The notes: generated from the letters alone by a model not told the origin. Counted from the stretch's first letter, positions 39,833 to 61,951 are shown. The stretch: 64,000 bases of DNA from Vibrio ostreae (GCF_019226825.1 NZ_CP076643.1:2356001-2420000); one strand, 5' to 3'. Numbers and translations are program-made.

Positions 39833-40207
39833 GTGTGTGTTCTCAAGCTCTATGGGCCAGGTTCTAGGTTCTAGGTTCTAGGTTCTAGGTTCTAGGTTCT
39901 AGGTTCTAGGTTCTAGCATCGTAACGCCGCAGGAAAAAAATAGCGACACGGCTATCTACCCGACATCAACACAAAAGATGCTTCTACCTTCTCTCATACC
40001 AAGGGGCCAAGGTGAAGCTCCTAAATGTCAGCGGACACCTAATCTAGGTTGGTGCAGTATCAGCTCTGTGGGCTCTATCCGTCGTTCAATTAGCCTAGGA
40101 ACCTATGCTCTGAAGTTGTAACGAATCAGATAAAAGATATGCCGTAATCACTTGGAGTGAAAAATCTCTCCTTATAGGCGCTGGAAGTCCGAGTTTGAAA
40201 TAGCACC
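39833..40207. other. Non-coding stretch with no recognised gene
   Basis: Apart from the heptamer repeat at 39859-39916, this stretch shows no coding frame with family character and no RNA gene I can name. It is unusually rich in the CTAG tetranucleotide. It separates the antiporter terminator from the tRNA-derived repeats. Confidence 0.5.
39859..39916. repeat. Tandem heptamer repeat, 8 copies of AGGTTCT
   Basis: Eight exact copies of AGGTTCT plus a partial AG follow one another without a mismatch. Such short perfect arrays change length by polymerase slippage, so copy number probably varies between strains. No gene or promoter is seen across it. Confidence 0.97.
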
Positions 40208-40211
40208 CAAT

Positions 40212-40239
40212 AAAAAAGCCCAGGCACAAGTCTGGGCTT
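40212..40239 (-). terminator. Terminator-like hairpin after the second tRNA-derived repeat
   Basis: GCCCAG/CTGGGC with flanking A and T runs makes a minus-strand terminator (GCCCAGACTTGTGCCTGGGC then TTTTTT). It is the last of three such hairpins downstream of tRNA-Asp. Confidence 0.8.
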
Positions 40240-40260
40240 CTAAACAACAATGGCAGACGG

Positions 40261-40356
40261 CCAGCATTGCTGCGGGGACGCCTAGTCTAGGGTTTCGAAT
40301 AAGTGGCGGATGGCCGGGCTGGCGCACCATCGGAGACGCGTACGTCCGGGACTCGT
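40261..40356 (-). repeat. tRNA-Asp-derived 96-bp repeat, copy 2
   Basis: It is 96 bp and differs from the copy at 40401-40496 at four positions. Read on the minus strand it opens with ACGAGTCCCG and later holds TCCGCCACTTAT. Both segments also occur at the 3' end of the nearby tRNA-Asp (T arm, then acceptor end, CCA and flank). About 34 bp of foreign sequence lies between them. The adjoining terminator stem has decayed in this copy. Confidence 0.85.
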
Positions 40357-40394
40357 CATCGCAACGCGATGAATTTGGCTCAGCTTAAAACGAC

Positions 40395-40419
40395 AAAACC
40401 CCAGTATTACTGCGGGGAC
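40395..40419 (-). terminator. Terminator-like hairpin of the first tRNA-derived repeat
   Basis: CCCCAG...CTGCGGGG forms an imperfect stem followed on the minus strand by TTTTG. It overlaps the end of the 96-bp repeat. Confidence 0.6.
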
Positions 40420-40496
40420 GCCTAGTCTAGGGTTTCGGATAAGTGGCGGACGGCCGGGCTGGCGCACCATCGGAGACGCGTACGTCCGGGACTCGT
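40401..40496 (-). repeat. tRNA-Asp-derived 96-bp repeat, copy 1
   Basis: This copy is nearest to tRNA-Asp. CGGACG and CGTCCG within it can pair, and GACG/CGTC can form a small inner hairpin, so the RNA may fold. It lacks D and anticodon arms and is not a tRNA gene. It lies 77 bp downstream of tRNA-Asp, beyond that gene's terminator. Confidence 0.85.
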
Positions 40497-40533
40497 TCGG
40501 CCAAAGGACGAAACACTTCTCTATCACCATAAA

Positions 40534-40562
40534 CAAAAAACCCAGTCATAAGACTGGGTTTC
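40534..40562 (-). terminator. Terminator of rRNA operon 1 after tRNA-Asp
   Basis: The minus strand reads AACCCAGTC, a short loop, GACTGGGTT and then six T in all, 10 bp after the tRNA-Asp CCA end. Confidence 0.92.
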
Positions 40563-40572
40563 TGTAAATAAG

Positions 40573-40649
40573 TGGCGGAGCGGACGGGACTCGAACCCGC
40601 GACCCCCGGCGTGACAGGCCGGTATTCTAACCAACTGAACTACCGCTCC
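40573..40649 (-). tRNA. tRNA-Asp (GTC)
   Basis: This 77-nt tRNA includes an encoded CCA. It begins GGAGCGGTAGTTCAGTTGGT, has anticodon loop CTGTCAC (GTC), T arm GGGTTCGAGTCCC, and a fully paired acceptor stem GGAGCGG/CCGCTCC. It lies 77 bp after the 5S gene at the distal end of rRNA operon 1 and is probably cut from the rRNA transcript. Confidence 0.97.
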
Positions 40650-40726
40650 GCATTGGTCAGACTATAAAAGTCTTTTTCATTTTTTGCTTTGAGCTTTTGC
40701 TTAAAAAAACTCAAAACAAGAAGTTA

Positions 40727-40846
40727 AAGCCTGGCGATGTTCTACTCTCACATGGGGAGGCCCCACACTACCATCGACGCTGTTTCGTTTCACTTCTGAG
40801 TTCGGAATGGAGTCAGGTGGGTCCAAAACGCTATGGTCGCCAAGCA
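40727..40846 (-). rRNA. 5S rRNA, operon 1
   Basis: It is 120 nt, starting TGCTTGGCGACCATAGCG and ending with the complementary CGCCAGGCTT. The conserved block CCGAACTCAGAAGTGAAACG is present. It is nearly identical to the copies at 46416 and 51986. Confidence 0.97.
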
Positions 40847-40996
40847 AAATTCTGTTTAACTACCGCATTACGCAGTAATTACCTTTTATTTTCACTTTTT
40901 TAAAAGTGAAGACAAAAGATTGGAAAGCTGTTTTCGTTCTCATTACACATTCAATGTACTGGTCATTGAGTCCATCAAAACCCCTTGGGTGTTGTA

Positions 40997-43886
<2,890 letters not shown>

Positions 43887-44217
43887 ATACAACCCGAAGG
43901 AGTTTCGAGTTGATGAACCAAGTCACCAAGGTTTCGTTGTCTCTCATTATTTGAATGAGCGAGAGACTTTTCGATTTTGCCGGACTCAATTTTGAAACTT
44001 GTTAAACAAGTTTCTACCAAGCACACTTGAATGTGTTGTTGGTGCATTCCATTTCGGAATACATTGAGAACTTTACAAATAACATTTCGTTTACGAATAA
44101 ACAAAAGATTATTTTGTCAGCTTTCCAAATTGTTAAAGAGCAAGATTCGTATCTCTAATGAGATGAACCATGTTTAAGAGCACTGATTTCTTCTTTATGA
44201 AGGAATGCGCTTAAAGA
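43887..44217 (-). other. 23S-proximal part of the spacer, operon 1
   Basis: The 331 bp between tRNA-Ala and 23S contain the boxA antiterminator copy (44131-44142) and sequence that pairs around the 23S ends for processing. The part next to 23S is nearly identical in all three operons. Confidence 0.85.
44131..44142 (-). promoter_or_regulatory. boxA antitermination site, spacer of operon 1
   Basis: The minus strand reads TGCTCTTTAACA, the core NusB/NusE-binding boxA of rRNA operons, placed before 23S. Confidence 0.85.
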
Positions 44218-44293
44218 TGGTGGAGCTAAGCAGGATCGAACTGCTGACCTCCTGCGTGCAAGGCAGGCGCTCTCCCAGCTGAGCTATAGCCCC
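44218..44293 (-). tRNA. tRNA-Ala (TGC)
   Basis: It is 76 nt with encoded CCA. It starts GGGGCTATAGCTCAGCTGGG and has anticodon loop CTTGCAC (TGC). It is the second tRNA in the 16S-23S spacer of operon 1, the usual Ile-Ala pair. Confidence 0.97.
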
Positions 44294-44335
44294 ATCAGGT
44301 GTTGATACTGTGTGCCAATCTCCTGGGAGGAAGAT

Positions 44336-44412
44336 TGGTGGGTCTGAGTGGACTCGAACCACCGACCTCTCGCTTATCAGGCGAACGCTCTAACCACCTG
44401 AGCTACAGACCC
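44336..44412 (-). tRNA. tRNA-Ile (GAT)
   Basis: It is 77 nt with encoded CCA. It starts GGGTCTGTAGCTCAGGTGGT and has anticodon loop CTGATAA (GAT). It is the first tRNA after 16S in operon 1, 66 bp from the 16S end. Confidence 0.97.
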
Positions 44413-44478
44413 AGTATCGTCTCTTAAATCGTATAAACCATCAATCTGTGTGAACACTCATCGCAATAATCATTCGTA

Positions 44479-46031
<1,553 letters not shown>

Positions 46032-46257
46032 AAGATTTGATTCCCTAAATAATTAGGGGAGGCTCAATGAATACTGACTTCAAATTACCTTAGTAATTCA
46101 AAGCTATTACCATTCCAACAGAATGGTAATGAATTGACTGTGCTCGAATGATTGCTCATTCAAATTGGTCACTCAGTTCATTGATACCTAAGTTGATTCT
46201 TTAGAATCATCTTCGATTATCATCAACGAGTGCCCACACAGATTGATAGGTTTATAT

Positions 46258-46269
46258 TGTTAAAGAGCA
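46258..46269 (-). promoter_or_regulatory. boxA antitermination site, leader of operon 1
   Basis: The minus strand reads TGCTCTTTAACA upstream of 16S, as expected for NusA/B/E/G antitermination of rRNA transcription. Confidence 0.85.
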
Positions 46270-46321
46270 TTTCTCTAAAAAGAGAAGGCTTTCAGTGCCT
46301 TAGCACCTGGGCAGGACGCGT

Positions 46322-46349
46322 ATATTACGCTGTGCACCATGAAAGTCAA
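46322..46349 (-). promoter_or_regulatory. Sigma-70 promoter of rRNA operon 1
   Basis: TTGACT (46349-46344) and TAATAT (46327-46322) are 16 bp apart, the short spacing typical of rRNA promoters. A GC-rich ACGCGTCC follows the -10, fitting a stringent-response discriminator. An A/T-rich stretch upstream resembles an UP element. Confidence 0.85.
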
Positions 46350-46385
46350 CATAAAACTTTAAGTTTTTTAAAAGCTTTATGGTGA

Positions 46386-46406
46386 CTTGTCTAATTACTA
46401 GACAAG
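46386..46406 (-). terminator. Intercistronic hairpin after 5S of operon 2
   Basis: A perfect 8-bp stem CTTGTCTA/TAGACAAG with a 5-base loop lies 10 bp after the 5S gene of operon 2 and before the promoter of operon 1. No strong U-tract follows. A matching but different stem sits after operon 3. Confidence 0.65.
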
Positions 46407-46415
46407 TACAAATAA

Positions 46416-46535
46416 GAGCCTGGCGATGTTCTACTCTCACATGGGGAGGCCCCACACTACCATCGACGCTGTTTCGTTTCACTTCTGAGTTCGGAATGGA
46501 GTCAGGTGGGTCCAAAACGCTATGGTCGCCAAGCA
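46416..46535 (-). rRNA. 5S rRNA, operon 2
   Basis: It is 120 nt with the same body as the operon 1 copy; only the base at its 3' edge differs. Confidence 0.97.
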
Positions 46536-46685
46536 AAATTCTGTTTAACTACCGCTGTAAGCGATAATTACCTTTTATTTTCACTTTTTTAAAAGTGAAG
46601 ACAAAAGATTGGAAAGCTGTTTTCATTCTCATTACACATTCAATGTACTGGTCATTGAGTCCATCAAAACCCCTTGGGTGTTGTA

Positions 46686-49576
<2,891 letters not shown>

Positions 49577-49893
49577 ATACAACCCGAAGGAGTTTCGAGT
49601 TGATGAACCAAGTCACCAAGGTTTCGTTGTCTCTCATTATTTGAATGAGCGAGAGACTTTTCGATTTTGCCGGACTCAATTTTGAAACTTGTTAAACAAG
49701 TTTCTACCAAGCACACTTGAATGTGTTGTTGGTGTATTCCATTTCGGAATACATTGAGAACTTTACAAATAATATTTCGTTTACGAATAAACAAAAGATT
49801 ATTTTGTCAGCTTTCCAAATTGTTAAAGAGCAAGAGTGACTTTCTGTAAAGAAAGAAACCATTTTTAAACACACTCGTAAGAATGCTTAAAAG
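49577..49893 (-). other. 23S-proximal spacer, operon 2
   Basis: The 317 bp between tRNA-Glu and 23S hold a boxA copy (49821-49832) and 23S leader sequence almost identical to operons 1 and 3. No gene is seen. Confidence 0.85.
49821..49832 (-). promoter_or_regulatory. boxA antitermination site, spacer of operon 2
   Basis: TGCTCTTTAACA on the minus strand before 23S, in the same place as in the other two operons. Confidence 0.85.
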
Positions 49894-49969
49894 TGGTATC
49901 CCGTAGGGGAGTCGAACCCCTGTTACCGCCGTGAAAGGGCGGTGTCCTAGGCCTCTAGACGAACGGGAC
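49894..49969 (-). tRNA. tRNA-Glu (TTC)
   Basis: It is 76 nt with encoded CCA. It starts GTCCCGTTCGTCTAGAGGCC and has anticodon loop CTTTCAC (TTC). It is the only tRNA in the spacer of operon 2. Confidence 0.97.
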
Positions 49970-50069
49970 ACAGCAAAGTGCTCCGCATTCAAAGGCAGAG
50001 GCACAAATCTCTTCACTTTAATTAAACCATATCAATCTGTGTGGACACTCATCGTTATAATCATTCGTA

Positions 50070-51622
<1,553 letters not shown>

Positions 51623-51843
51623 AAGATTTGATTCCCTAAATAATTAGGGAGGCTCAATGAATACTGACTTTAAATTACCTTAGTAATTCAAAGCTATTAT
51701 CGTTCCAACAGAACGATAATGAATTGACTGTGCCAAGTCCGAAGACTTGATTGGTCACTCAGTTCATTGATACCTAAGTTGATTCTTTAGAATCATCTTC
51801 GATTATCATCAACGAGTGCCCACACAGATTGATAGGTTTATAT

Positions 51844-51855
51844 TGTTAAAGAGCT
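51844..51855 (-). promoter_or_regulatory. boxA antitermination site, leader of operon 2
   Basis: AGCTCTTTAACA on the minus strand, one base different from the other copies at the 5' edge. Confidence 0.8.
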
Positions 51856-51891
51856 TTGCTTTCAGTGCCTTAGCACCTGGGCAGGACGCGT

Positions 51892-51919
51892 ATATTACGC
51901 TGTGCACCGTGAAAGTCAA
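51892..51919 (-). promoter_or_regulatory. Sigma-70 promoter of rRNA operon 2
   Basis: TTGACT (51919-51914), 16 bp spacer, TAATAT (51897-51892). It is the same as the operon 1 promoter except for one spacer base. Confidence 0.85.
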
Positions 51920-51955
51920 CATAAAACTTTAAGTTTTTTAAAAGCTTTATGGTGA

Positions 51956-51976
51956 CTTGCTTATTAAATAAGCAAG
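51956..51976 (-). terminator. Intercistronic hairpin after 5S of operon 3
   Basis: A perfect 8-bp stem CTTGCTTA/TAAGCAAG with a 5-base loop. Compared with the operon 2 hairpin, several stem bases differ on both sides, yet pairing is kept. Confidence 0.65.
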
Positions 51977-51985
51977 CGCGAATTA

Positions 51986-52105
51986 AAGCCTGGCGATGTT
52001 CTACTCTCACATGGGGAAACCCCACACTACCATCGACGCTGTTTCGTTTCACTTCTGAGTTCGGAATGGAATCAGGTGGGTCCAAAACGCTATGGTCGCC
52101 AAGCA
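51986..52105 (-). rRNA. 5S rRNA, operon 3 (variant)
   Basis: It is 120 nt. It differs from the other two at three positions: GGCC becomes AACC near 52018, and one G to A change lies near 52071 (plus strand). All lie outside the CCGAACTCAG loop. Confidence 0.96.
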
Positions 52106-52254
52106 AATTCTGTTTAACTACCGCTGTAAGCGATAATTACCTTTTATTTTCACTTTTTTAAAAGTGAAGACAAAAGATTGGAAAGCTGTTTTCGTTCTCA
52201 TCACACATTCAATGTACTGGTCATTGAGTCCATCAAAACCCCTTGGGTGTTGTA

Positions 52255-55145
<2,891 letters not shown>

Positions 55146-55471
55146 ATACAACCCGAAGGAGTTTCGAGTTGATGAACCAAGTCACCAAGGTTTCGTTGTC
55201 TCTCATTATTTGAATGAGCGAGAGACATGTCGATTTTGCCGGACTCAATTTTGAAACTTGTTAAACAAGTTTCTACCAAGCACACTTGAATGTGTTGTTG
55301 GTGTATTCCATTAAGGAATACATTGAGAACTTTACAAATAATATTTCGTTTACGAATAAACAAAAGATTATTTTGTCAGCTTTCCAAATTGTTAAAGAGC
55401 AATAACAGCCCGAAGCATTACGCTTCAAAACCATCAATCTGTGTGAACACTCATCGCAATAATCATTCGTA
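55146..55471 (-). other. 16S-23S spacer of operon 3, without tRNA
   Basis: The 326-bp spacer has no tRNA gene. boxA lies at 55390-55401. The 16S- and 23S-proximal flanks match operons 1 and 2, joined by a short unique piece (about 55402-55430). Confidence 0.85.
55390..55401 (-). promoter_or_regulatory. boxA antitermination site, spacer of operon 3
   Basis: TGCTCTTTAACA on the minus strand in the spacer. Confidence 0.85.
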
Positions 55472-57024
<1,553 letters not shown>

Positions 57025-57233
57025 AAGATTTTGTTCGGCTCAATGAATACTGACTTCAAATTACCTTAGTAATTCAAAGCTATTACCATTCCAACAGAAT
57101 GGTAATGAATTGACTGTGCTCGAATGATTGCTCATTCAAATTGGTCACTCAGTTCATTGATACCTAAGTTGATTCTTTAGAATCATCTTCGATTATCATC
57201 AACGAGTGCCCACACAGATTGATAGGTTTATAT

Positions 57234-57245
57234 TGTTAAAGAGCG
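57234..57245 (-). promoter_or_regulatory. boxA antitermination site, leader of operon 3
   Basis: CGCTCTTTAACA on the minus strand, in the same leader position as in operons 1 and 2. Confidence 0.8.
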
Positions 57246-57281
57246 TTGCCTTTCGAAACTTTCTTCTCAAAGCGGAGGTGC

Positions 57282-57309
57282 ATTCTAGCGAGTTAATTTG
57301 AAGAGTCAA
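57282..57309 (-). promoter_or_regulatory. Downstream promoter (P2) of rRNA operon 3
   Basis: TTGACT (57309-57304), 16 bp spacer, TAGAAT (57287-57282) on the minus strand. Confidence 0.8.
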
Positions 57310-57397
57310 ACACTTTTTCAAATTTATTTCTCAGAAGCTTTTCACCTCACTGACCAGCGCTGAAGCCTTGCGGCGTCTGCCGTGTCAGTGAGGCGGC

Positions 57398-57425
57398 ATT
57401 ATAGAGAGTTGCTTCCCGTTGGCAA
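57398..57425 (-). promoter_or_regulatory. Upstream promoter (P1) of rRNA operon 3
   Basis: TTGCCA (57425-57420), 16 bp spacer, perfect TATAAT (57403-57398), then a GC-rich GCCGCC discriminator, which fits ppGpp/DksA control. It lies 116 bp upstream of P2. Confidence 0.85.
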
Positions 57426-57582
57426 GCGATATTTCAAAAAAATGCAAAAATAACGCTTAAGTGGCGATTTAACACTCAAAGCCTTATTTATCCATTTTTA
57501 CCCCAAACTTGGCAACAACTTATCCACAGAGTTATACCTTTATGGGAGGTAAACCAGGCAGAAAAGACAAAACAACTAAGAT

Positions 57583-57610
57583 AAAAAAAGCCGCTGACGC
57601 GGCTTTTTTT
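57583..57610 (-). terminator. Rho-independent terminator of cysJIH
   Basis: AAAAAAAGCCGC/GCGGCTTTTTTT with a 4-base loop lies 12 bp after the cysH stop. Confidence 0.93.
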
Positions 57611-57622
57611 ATCTGTTTCGGA

Positions 57623-58399
57623 TTAAATACCCGAACCATCCTGTTCAGGTGGTGTATCTTCGTGAAGACCACACTCTCGTTTCAAACCAAAGAAACGGGT
57701 TTCTTCTTCACTCATACCCGGTTCCCACTTACGTGTGGTATGGGTATCACCCACTGAAAGGTACCCCTGCTCCCATAACGGATGGTATGGCAGGTTGTGT
57801 TCCTCTAAATAGTAGTGCACGTCTTTATTAGTCCAGTCGATGACCGGTAAGAACTTAAACACACCATTTTGGATGGCAAGAATAGGCAAGGTTGCACGTG
57901 ACTTAGATTGTTCACGACGCAGACCAGAGAACCAGGTCCCCACTTCCAACTCGTTCAGAGCTCGGCGCATTGGCTCGACTTTGTTCAGTTTGTTGTACTG
58001 TTCAATGCCGGTCACGCCTTGTTCCCATAATTTACCAAAGCGCGCTTCCTGCCATGCAGGCGATAATTCGGCCGAGTAAATTTTCAGGTTCAGGCCCAGG
58101 CGCTCAGTCAACTGGTCAATAAACTGATACGTCTCAGGAAACAGATAGCCGGTATCGGTCAAAACAACCGGGACATCTTTCTTCACCGAAGTTACCAGGT
58201 GCAGCATCACAGCAGCCTGGATACCAAAACTGGAAGAAACCGCATGGGTTCCCTGCAGGTTATCCAGTGCCCACGCAACGCGGTCCTGAGCAGTTAATGT
58301 TTCCAGATAAGCGTTAATCTCTGCCAGGTGCAGCGTTTGCTGCACCTTAGTCAGGGTTAACAACTCCGTCAGATTCGGAGTAGTTACGGTCTCAGGCAT
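57623..58399 (-). CDS. cysH: Phosphoadenylyl-sulfate (PAPS) reductase
   Basis: This enzyme reduces PAPS to sulfite with thioredoxin. The start at ATG 58399 ([16 protein letters not shown]) overlaps the cysI stop by 8 bp and gives 258 residues; the longer frame runs back into cysI. The PP-loop-like [14 protein letters not shown] is near residue 56, [14 protein letters not shown] follows, and the catalytic cysteine is in KRECGLHE near the C-terminus. Only this cysteine motif is present, so it is the PAPS type without an iron-sulfur cluster. It is the last gene of cysJIH. Confidence 0.96.
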   Translation of the reverse strand: MPETVTTPNLTELLTLTKVQQTLHLAEINAYLETLTAQDRVAWALDNLQGTHAVSSSFGIQAAVMLHLVTSVKKDVPVVLTDTGYLFPETYQFIDQLTERLGLNLKIYSAELSPAWQEARFGKLWEQGVTGIEQYNKLNKVEPMRRALNELEVGTWFSGLRREQSKSRATLPILAIQNGVFKFLPVIDWTNKDVHYYLEEHNLPYHPLWEQGYLSVGDTHTTRKWEPGMSEEETRFFGLKRECGLHEDTPPEQDGSGI

Positions 58400-60125
58400 A
58401 AAAATCCCTCTTGGAGACCACCACTTCCTGGATAATACCGGTACGAATAGTGAAGTCACCAAAGGCTTCGCCATCCTGACGCTCAGTTGCCCAGCGTCCT
58501 ACCAGTTGATCGATCTCTTCCAGGATTTGTTTATCAGTGATGTTCTCTTTATACATTTTAGGAACACGGGTACCCGCGCGGTTACCGCCAAGGTGCAGGT
58601 TGTAACGACCTGGTGCTTTACCTACCAGACCGATTTCAGCCAGCATGGCTCGGCCACAACCATTCGGACAACCCGTAACTCGCAGAATAATGTTGTCTTC
58701 TTTTGGCAGTTGGTGTTTTTCCAGAATGCCTTCCACATCCGTCACGAAGCCAGGCAGGAAACGTTCTGCTTCTGCCATCGCCAGCGGACACGTCGGGAAT
58801 GCCACACACGCCATTGAGTTCTTACGCTGCTCGCTGACAGTGCTGTCCATCAGGCCATGCGCTACCGCAATGGCTTCGATTTCCGCTTTCTGCTCTGCCG
58901 GAACACCCGCAATAATCAGGTTCTGGTTTGCGGTCATACGGAAATCGCCCTGGTGAATCTTCGCGATTTCAGCGACACCGGTTTTGAGCGGTTTACCCGG
59001 ATAATCGAGCAGACGGCCGTTTTCGATAAACAGCGCCAGGTGATGTTTCCCATCAATACCTTCAACCCAACCAATACGGTCACCACGGTCGGTGAACTCA
59101 TATGGACGGCTGTCAGCGAATGTTACCCCAGCACGTTTTTCCACTTCGGCTTTAAATACATCCACACCAACGCGGTCCAGAGTGTATTTGGTTTTCGCGT
59201 TCTTACGGTTAGAACGGTTACCCCAGTCACGCTGAGTGGTAACAACGGCTGCTGCGACATCCAGAGTTTTATCCAGCGGGATAAAGCCAAAGTCATCAGC
59301 ACGACGCGGGTAAGTCGATGTATCACCATGCGTCATTGCCAGGCCACCACCCACCAGCACGTTAAAACCAACCAGTTTGCCGTTATCGGCAATCGCAACG
59401 AAGTTCAGATCGTTGGCATGCACGTCGATGTCGTTGTGCGGCGGGATAACCACTGTGGTTTTGAATTTACGTGGTAAGTAGTTGCTACCCAGGATTGGTT
59501 CTTCATCTGTGGTTTCAACTTTCTCGCCATCCAGCCAGATTTCTGCGTAAGCGCGGGTTTTCGGCAGCAGATGCTCACTGATTTTCTTCGCCCACTCGTA
59601 CGCTTCCTGATGCAGTTCAGACTCTACCGGGTTTGAAGTACATAGTACGTTACGGTTTACGTCACCCGCGGTTGCGATTGAATCGATACCAATGCTGTTC
59701 AGCGTCTGGTGCATCAGCTTAATGTTTGGCTTTAGTACACCGTGGAACTGGAAGGTCTGACGGGTGGTCAGACGGATGCTGCCGTACATAGTGTGCTCAG
59801 TGGCAAACTTGTCGATCGCCAGCCATTGCTTCGGCTGGATGATGCCGCCCGGCATACGGGCACGCAGCATCACGTTATGCAGTGGTTCCAGTTTCTGTTT
59901 GGCACGTTCGTTACGAATATCACGGTCATCCTGCTGGTACATACCGTGGAAACGGATCAGCTGGAAGTTATCTGCAGTGAAACCACCGGTGATGCGATCC
60001 TGCAGGTCCGCTTCAATGGTGCCACGCAGGAAATTACTCTCGCGTTTCAGACGCTCGTTGTCAGAAAGTTGGCCCAGTACTTCGCCCAGTACTTCCTGAG
60101 TGTTGTTTTCAATTTTGTAGCTCAT
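58392..60125 (-). CDS. cysI: Sulfite reductase (NADPH) hemoprotein beta-subunit
   Basis: This 577-residue subunit carries siroheme and a 4Fe-4S cluster and reduces sulfite to sulfide with electrons from CysJ. The cluster cysteines are in [10 protein letters not shown] (near 441) and [10 protein letters not shown] (near 486). Arg and Lys residues of the sulfite site lie in [10 protein letters not shown] and neighbouring segments. Its start shares one base with the cysJ stop (TAATG), and its end overlaps cysH, so all three genes are coupled. Confidence 0.97.
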   Translation of the reverse strand: MSYKIENNTQEVLGEVLGQLSDNERLKRESNFLRGTIEADLQDRITGGFTADNFQLIRFHGMYQQDDRDIRNERAKQKLEPLHNVMLRARMPGGIIQPKQWLAIDKFATEHTMYGSIRLTTRQTFQFHGVLKPNIKLMHQTLNSIGIDSIATAGDVNRNVLCTSNPVESELHQEAYEWAKKISEHLLPKTRAYAEIWLDGEKVETTDEEPILGSNYLPRKFKTTVVIPPHNDIDVHANDLNFVAIADNGKLVGFNVLVGGGLAMTHGDTSTYPRRADDFGFIPLDKTLDVAAAVVTTQRDWGNRSNRKNAKTKYTLDRVGVDVFKAEVEKRAGVTFADSRPYEFTDRGDRIGWVEGIDGKHHLALFIENGRLLDYPGKPLKTGVAEIAKIHQGDFRMTANQNLIIAGVPAEQKAEIEAIAVAHGLMDSTVSEQRKNSMACVAFPTCPLAMAEAERFLPGFVTDVEGILEKHQLPKEDNIILRVTGCPNGCGRAMLAEIGLVGKAPGRYNLHLGGNRAGTRVPKMYKENITDKQILEEIDQLVGRWATERQDGEAFGDFTIRTGIIQEVVVSKRDFYA

Positions 60126-61951
60126 TAGTACACATCTCTCTGGTAACGTTTGGCTTTGCGTAGGTCGTTGAAATACTCTTCTGCTTTCTCACGTGACAGA
60201 CCGCCTTGTTGCTCAGCGACTGTGACTAAAGCTTCGTGTACATCTTTTGCCATACGGGTTGCATCACCACAGATGTAGACATAAGCGCCATCTTGCAGCC
60301 ATTGCCATACTTGCTTGGCCTGTTCCAGAACACGATGCTGTACATACACTTTTTCATTCTGATCACGGCTGAATGCCACATCCAGACGGTGCAGAGCGCC
60401 AGACTTGAGATATTTCTGCCATTCCACCTGATACAGGAAGTCCTGAGTAAAGGTGCGATCACCAAAGAACAGCCAGTTTTTACCTGATGCGCCACGGTTA
60501 TCACGTTCCTGGACGAAACTGCGGAACGGCGCGATACCGGTCCCCGGACCAATCATGATCACCGGGGTTGCGTCATCCTGAGGCAGTTTGAAGTTATTGT
60601 TGTGTTCAATGAACACTTTCACTTCTTCGCCTTCTTCCAGACGCTGACCAAGGAAGCCTGACGCGCCACCCTGACGAGGCTGGCCATCTACATCGTACTC
60701 AACGATACCGACGGTCAGGTGGACTTCTTCATCCACTTCAGTCTGGCTGGAGGCGATTGAGTACAGACGCGGAGTCAGACGACGCAGCAGAGAGATCAGC
60801 TGCTCAGCCGACAGTTTGGTTTTCTTCTCCAGCAGCACATCCAGGATCTGGGTGTTGGCTGAGTACTCACGTAACTTGTCTTTGTCTTCCACCAGCTGCT
60901 GCAGTTTTTCACTGCCGGACAGTTCAGCAAATTTAGTGACAAACTGTGGGTTAGAAGTGGTGATTTCAAATTTGCTGACCAGAGCACTGTGCACCGACAA
61001 GCTTTCGCCATCGATTTCAACACTTTCGACCCCAGACAGACCAGCCGCTGCCAGTACAGCATTGGCCAGTTCAGGACAGTTTTCATACCACACGCCCAGT
61101 GCGTCACCCGGCTGATATGACATGCCAGATTCCGCCAGATCAATTTCAATGTGACGGACATCTTTGCCTGAATCACGACCAGTAATTTTCTGGCTGGTGA
61201 GCAGCGTCGCTGTGTATGGATTTTGTTTGTTGTACTGAGAATGGTGACCAGCAGCCTGACCAACCGGAAGCTGAACCACTTCCGCCTGGCTGTTTGCCAG
61301 CGCTTCTTTGACCACTTCCAGTGCTTTAGCACGCCATTCCGCTGCCGGTGCATCGTAATCCACGTCGCAGTCAACACGGTCGATGAAACGTTGTGCACCC
61401 AGTTTTTCCAGGAAGGCATCAAAGTCTTTACCGGTTTGGCAGAAGAATTCATAGCTGGAGTCACCCAGACCAATCACACCGTACTGCAGATTTGGCAGTT
61501 TTGGCGCTTTCTTCGATTGCAGGAACTCATGCAGCTCCAGAGCGTTGTCTGGTGCTTCGCCTTCGCCGTTGGTCGAGGCAACAAAGATCACGTGCGTTTC
61601 TTTCGCCAGATCTTTGCCTTTGTAGTCGCTGGCATCAAACAGCTGTACCGCAACACCGGCTGCCTGCGCTTCCTGTTCTAACAGTTCCGCGACGCCTTTG
61701 GCGTTACCGGTCTGCGAAGCATAGATGATGCTCAGCTTACCAGCTGGTTTTGCTGCCGTCAGTGCGGCGGCCTGAGTCAGAGGAGCTACAGCACCCTGAG
61801 TCTGGCTTAATCCCCAAAAATAACCGCTCACCCAAGCCATCTGCTGAGGTGAGAGTTGTGAAATCGTTTGTTGCAGCTGGTTGAGCTGCGAGTCGTTTAG
61901 TGGGCTTGCCAACCCAGCTAGTTCTTTTGGTATGGTGTTTCCTGAAGACAT
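60125..61951 (-). CDS. cysJ: Sulfite reductase (NADPH) flavoprotein alpha-subunit
   Basis: This subunit passes electrons from NADPH through FAD and FMN to CysI. I place the start at ATG 61951 ([20 protein letters not shown]), which has AAGGAA 9 bp upstream; the ATG at 61972 has no ribosome site at the right distance. This gives 608 residues. An FMN flavodoxin domain ([20 protein letters not shown]) covers about 70-205. The FAD domain has RLYSIASSQ, and the NADPH domain has [16 protein letters not shown]. The protein ends in YQRDVY, as is usual. It is first in cysJIH; CysB control is expected, but no site was identified. Confidence 0.96.
   Translation of the reverse strand: MSSGNTIPKELAGLASPLNDSQLNQLQQTISQLSPQQMAWVSGYFWGLSQTQGAVAPLTQAAALTAAKPAGKLSIIYASQTGNAKGVAELLEQEAQAAGVAVQLFDASDYKGKDLAKETHVIFVASTNGEGEAPDNALELHEFLQSKKAPKLPNLQYGVIGLGDSSYEFFCQTGKDFDAFLEKLGAQRFIDRVDCDVDYDAPAAEWRAKALEVVKEALANSQAEVVQLPVGQAAGHHSQYNKQNPYTATLLTSQKITGRDSGKDVRHIEIDLAESGMSYQPGDALGVWYENCPELANAVLAAAGLSGVESVEIDGESLSVHSALVSKFEITTSNPQFVTKFAELSGSEKLQQLVEDKDKLREYSANTQILDVLLEKKTKLSAEQLISLLRRLTPRLYSIASSQTEVDEEVHLTVGIVEYDVDGQPRQGGASGFLGQRLEEGEEVKVFIEHNNNFKLPQDDATPVIMIGPGTGIAPFRSFVQERDNRGASGKNWLFFGDRTFTQDFLYQVEWQKYLKSGALHRLDVAFSRDQNEKVYVQHRVLEQAKQVWQWLQDGAYVYICGDATRMAKDVHEALVTVAEQQGGLSREKAEEYFNDLRKAKRYQRDVY

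Larger units (their letters stand above)
46032..46415 (-). other. Leader and promoter region of rRNA operon 1
   Basis: The 384 bp between the operon 2 5S gene and the operon 1 16S gene hold, in minus-strand order, a terminator-like hairpin (46386-46406), an A/T-rich UP-like element, a sigma-70 promoter (46322-46349), boxA (46258-46269) and the 16S processing leader. No coding sequence is seen. Confidence 0.85.
51623..51985 (-). other. Leader and promoter region of rRNA operon 2
   Basis: The 363 bp between the operon 3 5S gene and the operon 2 16S gene repeat the layout of the operon 1 leader: hairpin (51956-51976), promoter (51892-51919), boxA (51844-51855) and processing leader. Small differences are present, and it is about 20 bp shorter. 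Confidence 0.85.
57025..57579 (-). other. Leader and promoter region of rRNA operon 3
   Basis: About 555 bp separate 16S of operon 3 from the cysH terminator. boxA is at 57234-57245, and two promoters are at 57282-57309 and 57398-57425. The upstream A-rich stretch may hold UP and Fis sites. No coding frame is convincing. Confidence 0.85.

Noticed and set aside
39859..39916. Heptamer array as a CRISPR
   Set aside because: The units are 7 bp and directly adjoining with no spacers, and there are no cas genes nearby.
40261..40496. The two 96-bp repeats as tRNA genes
   Set aside because: They keep only fragments of the T arm and acceptor end; D arm and anticodon arm are missing and no cloverleaf can form.
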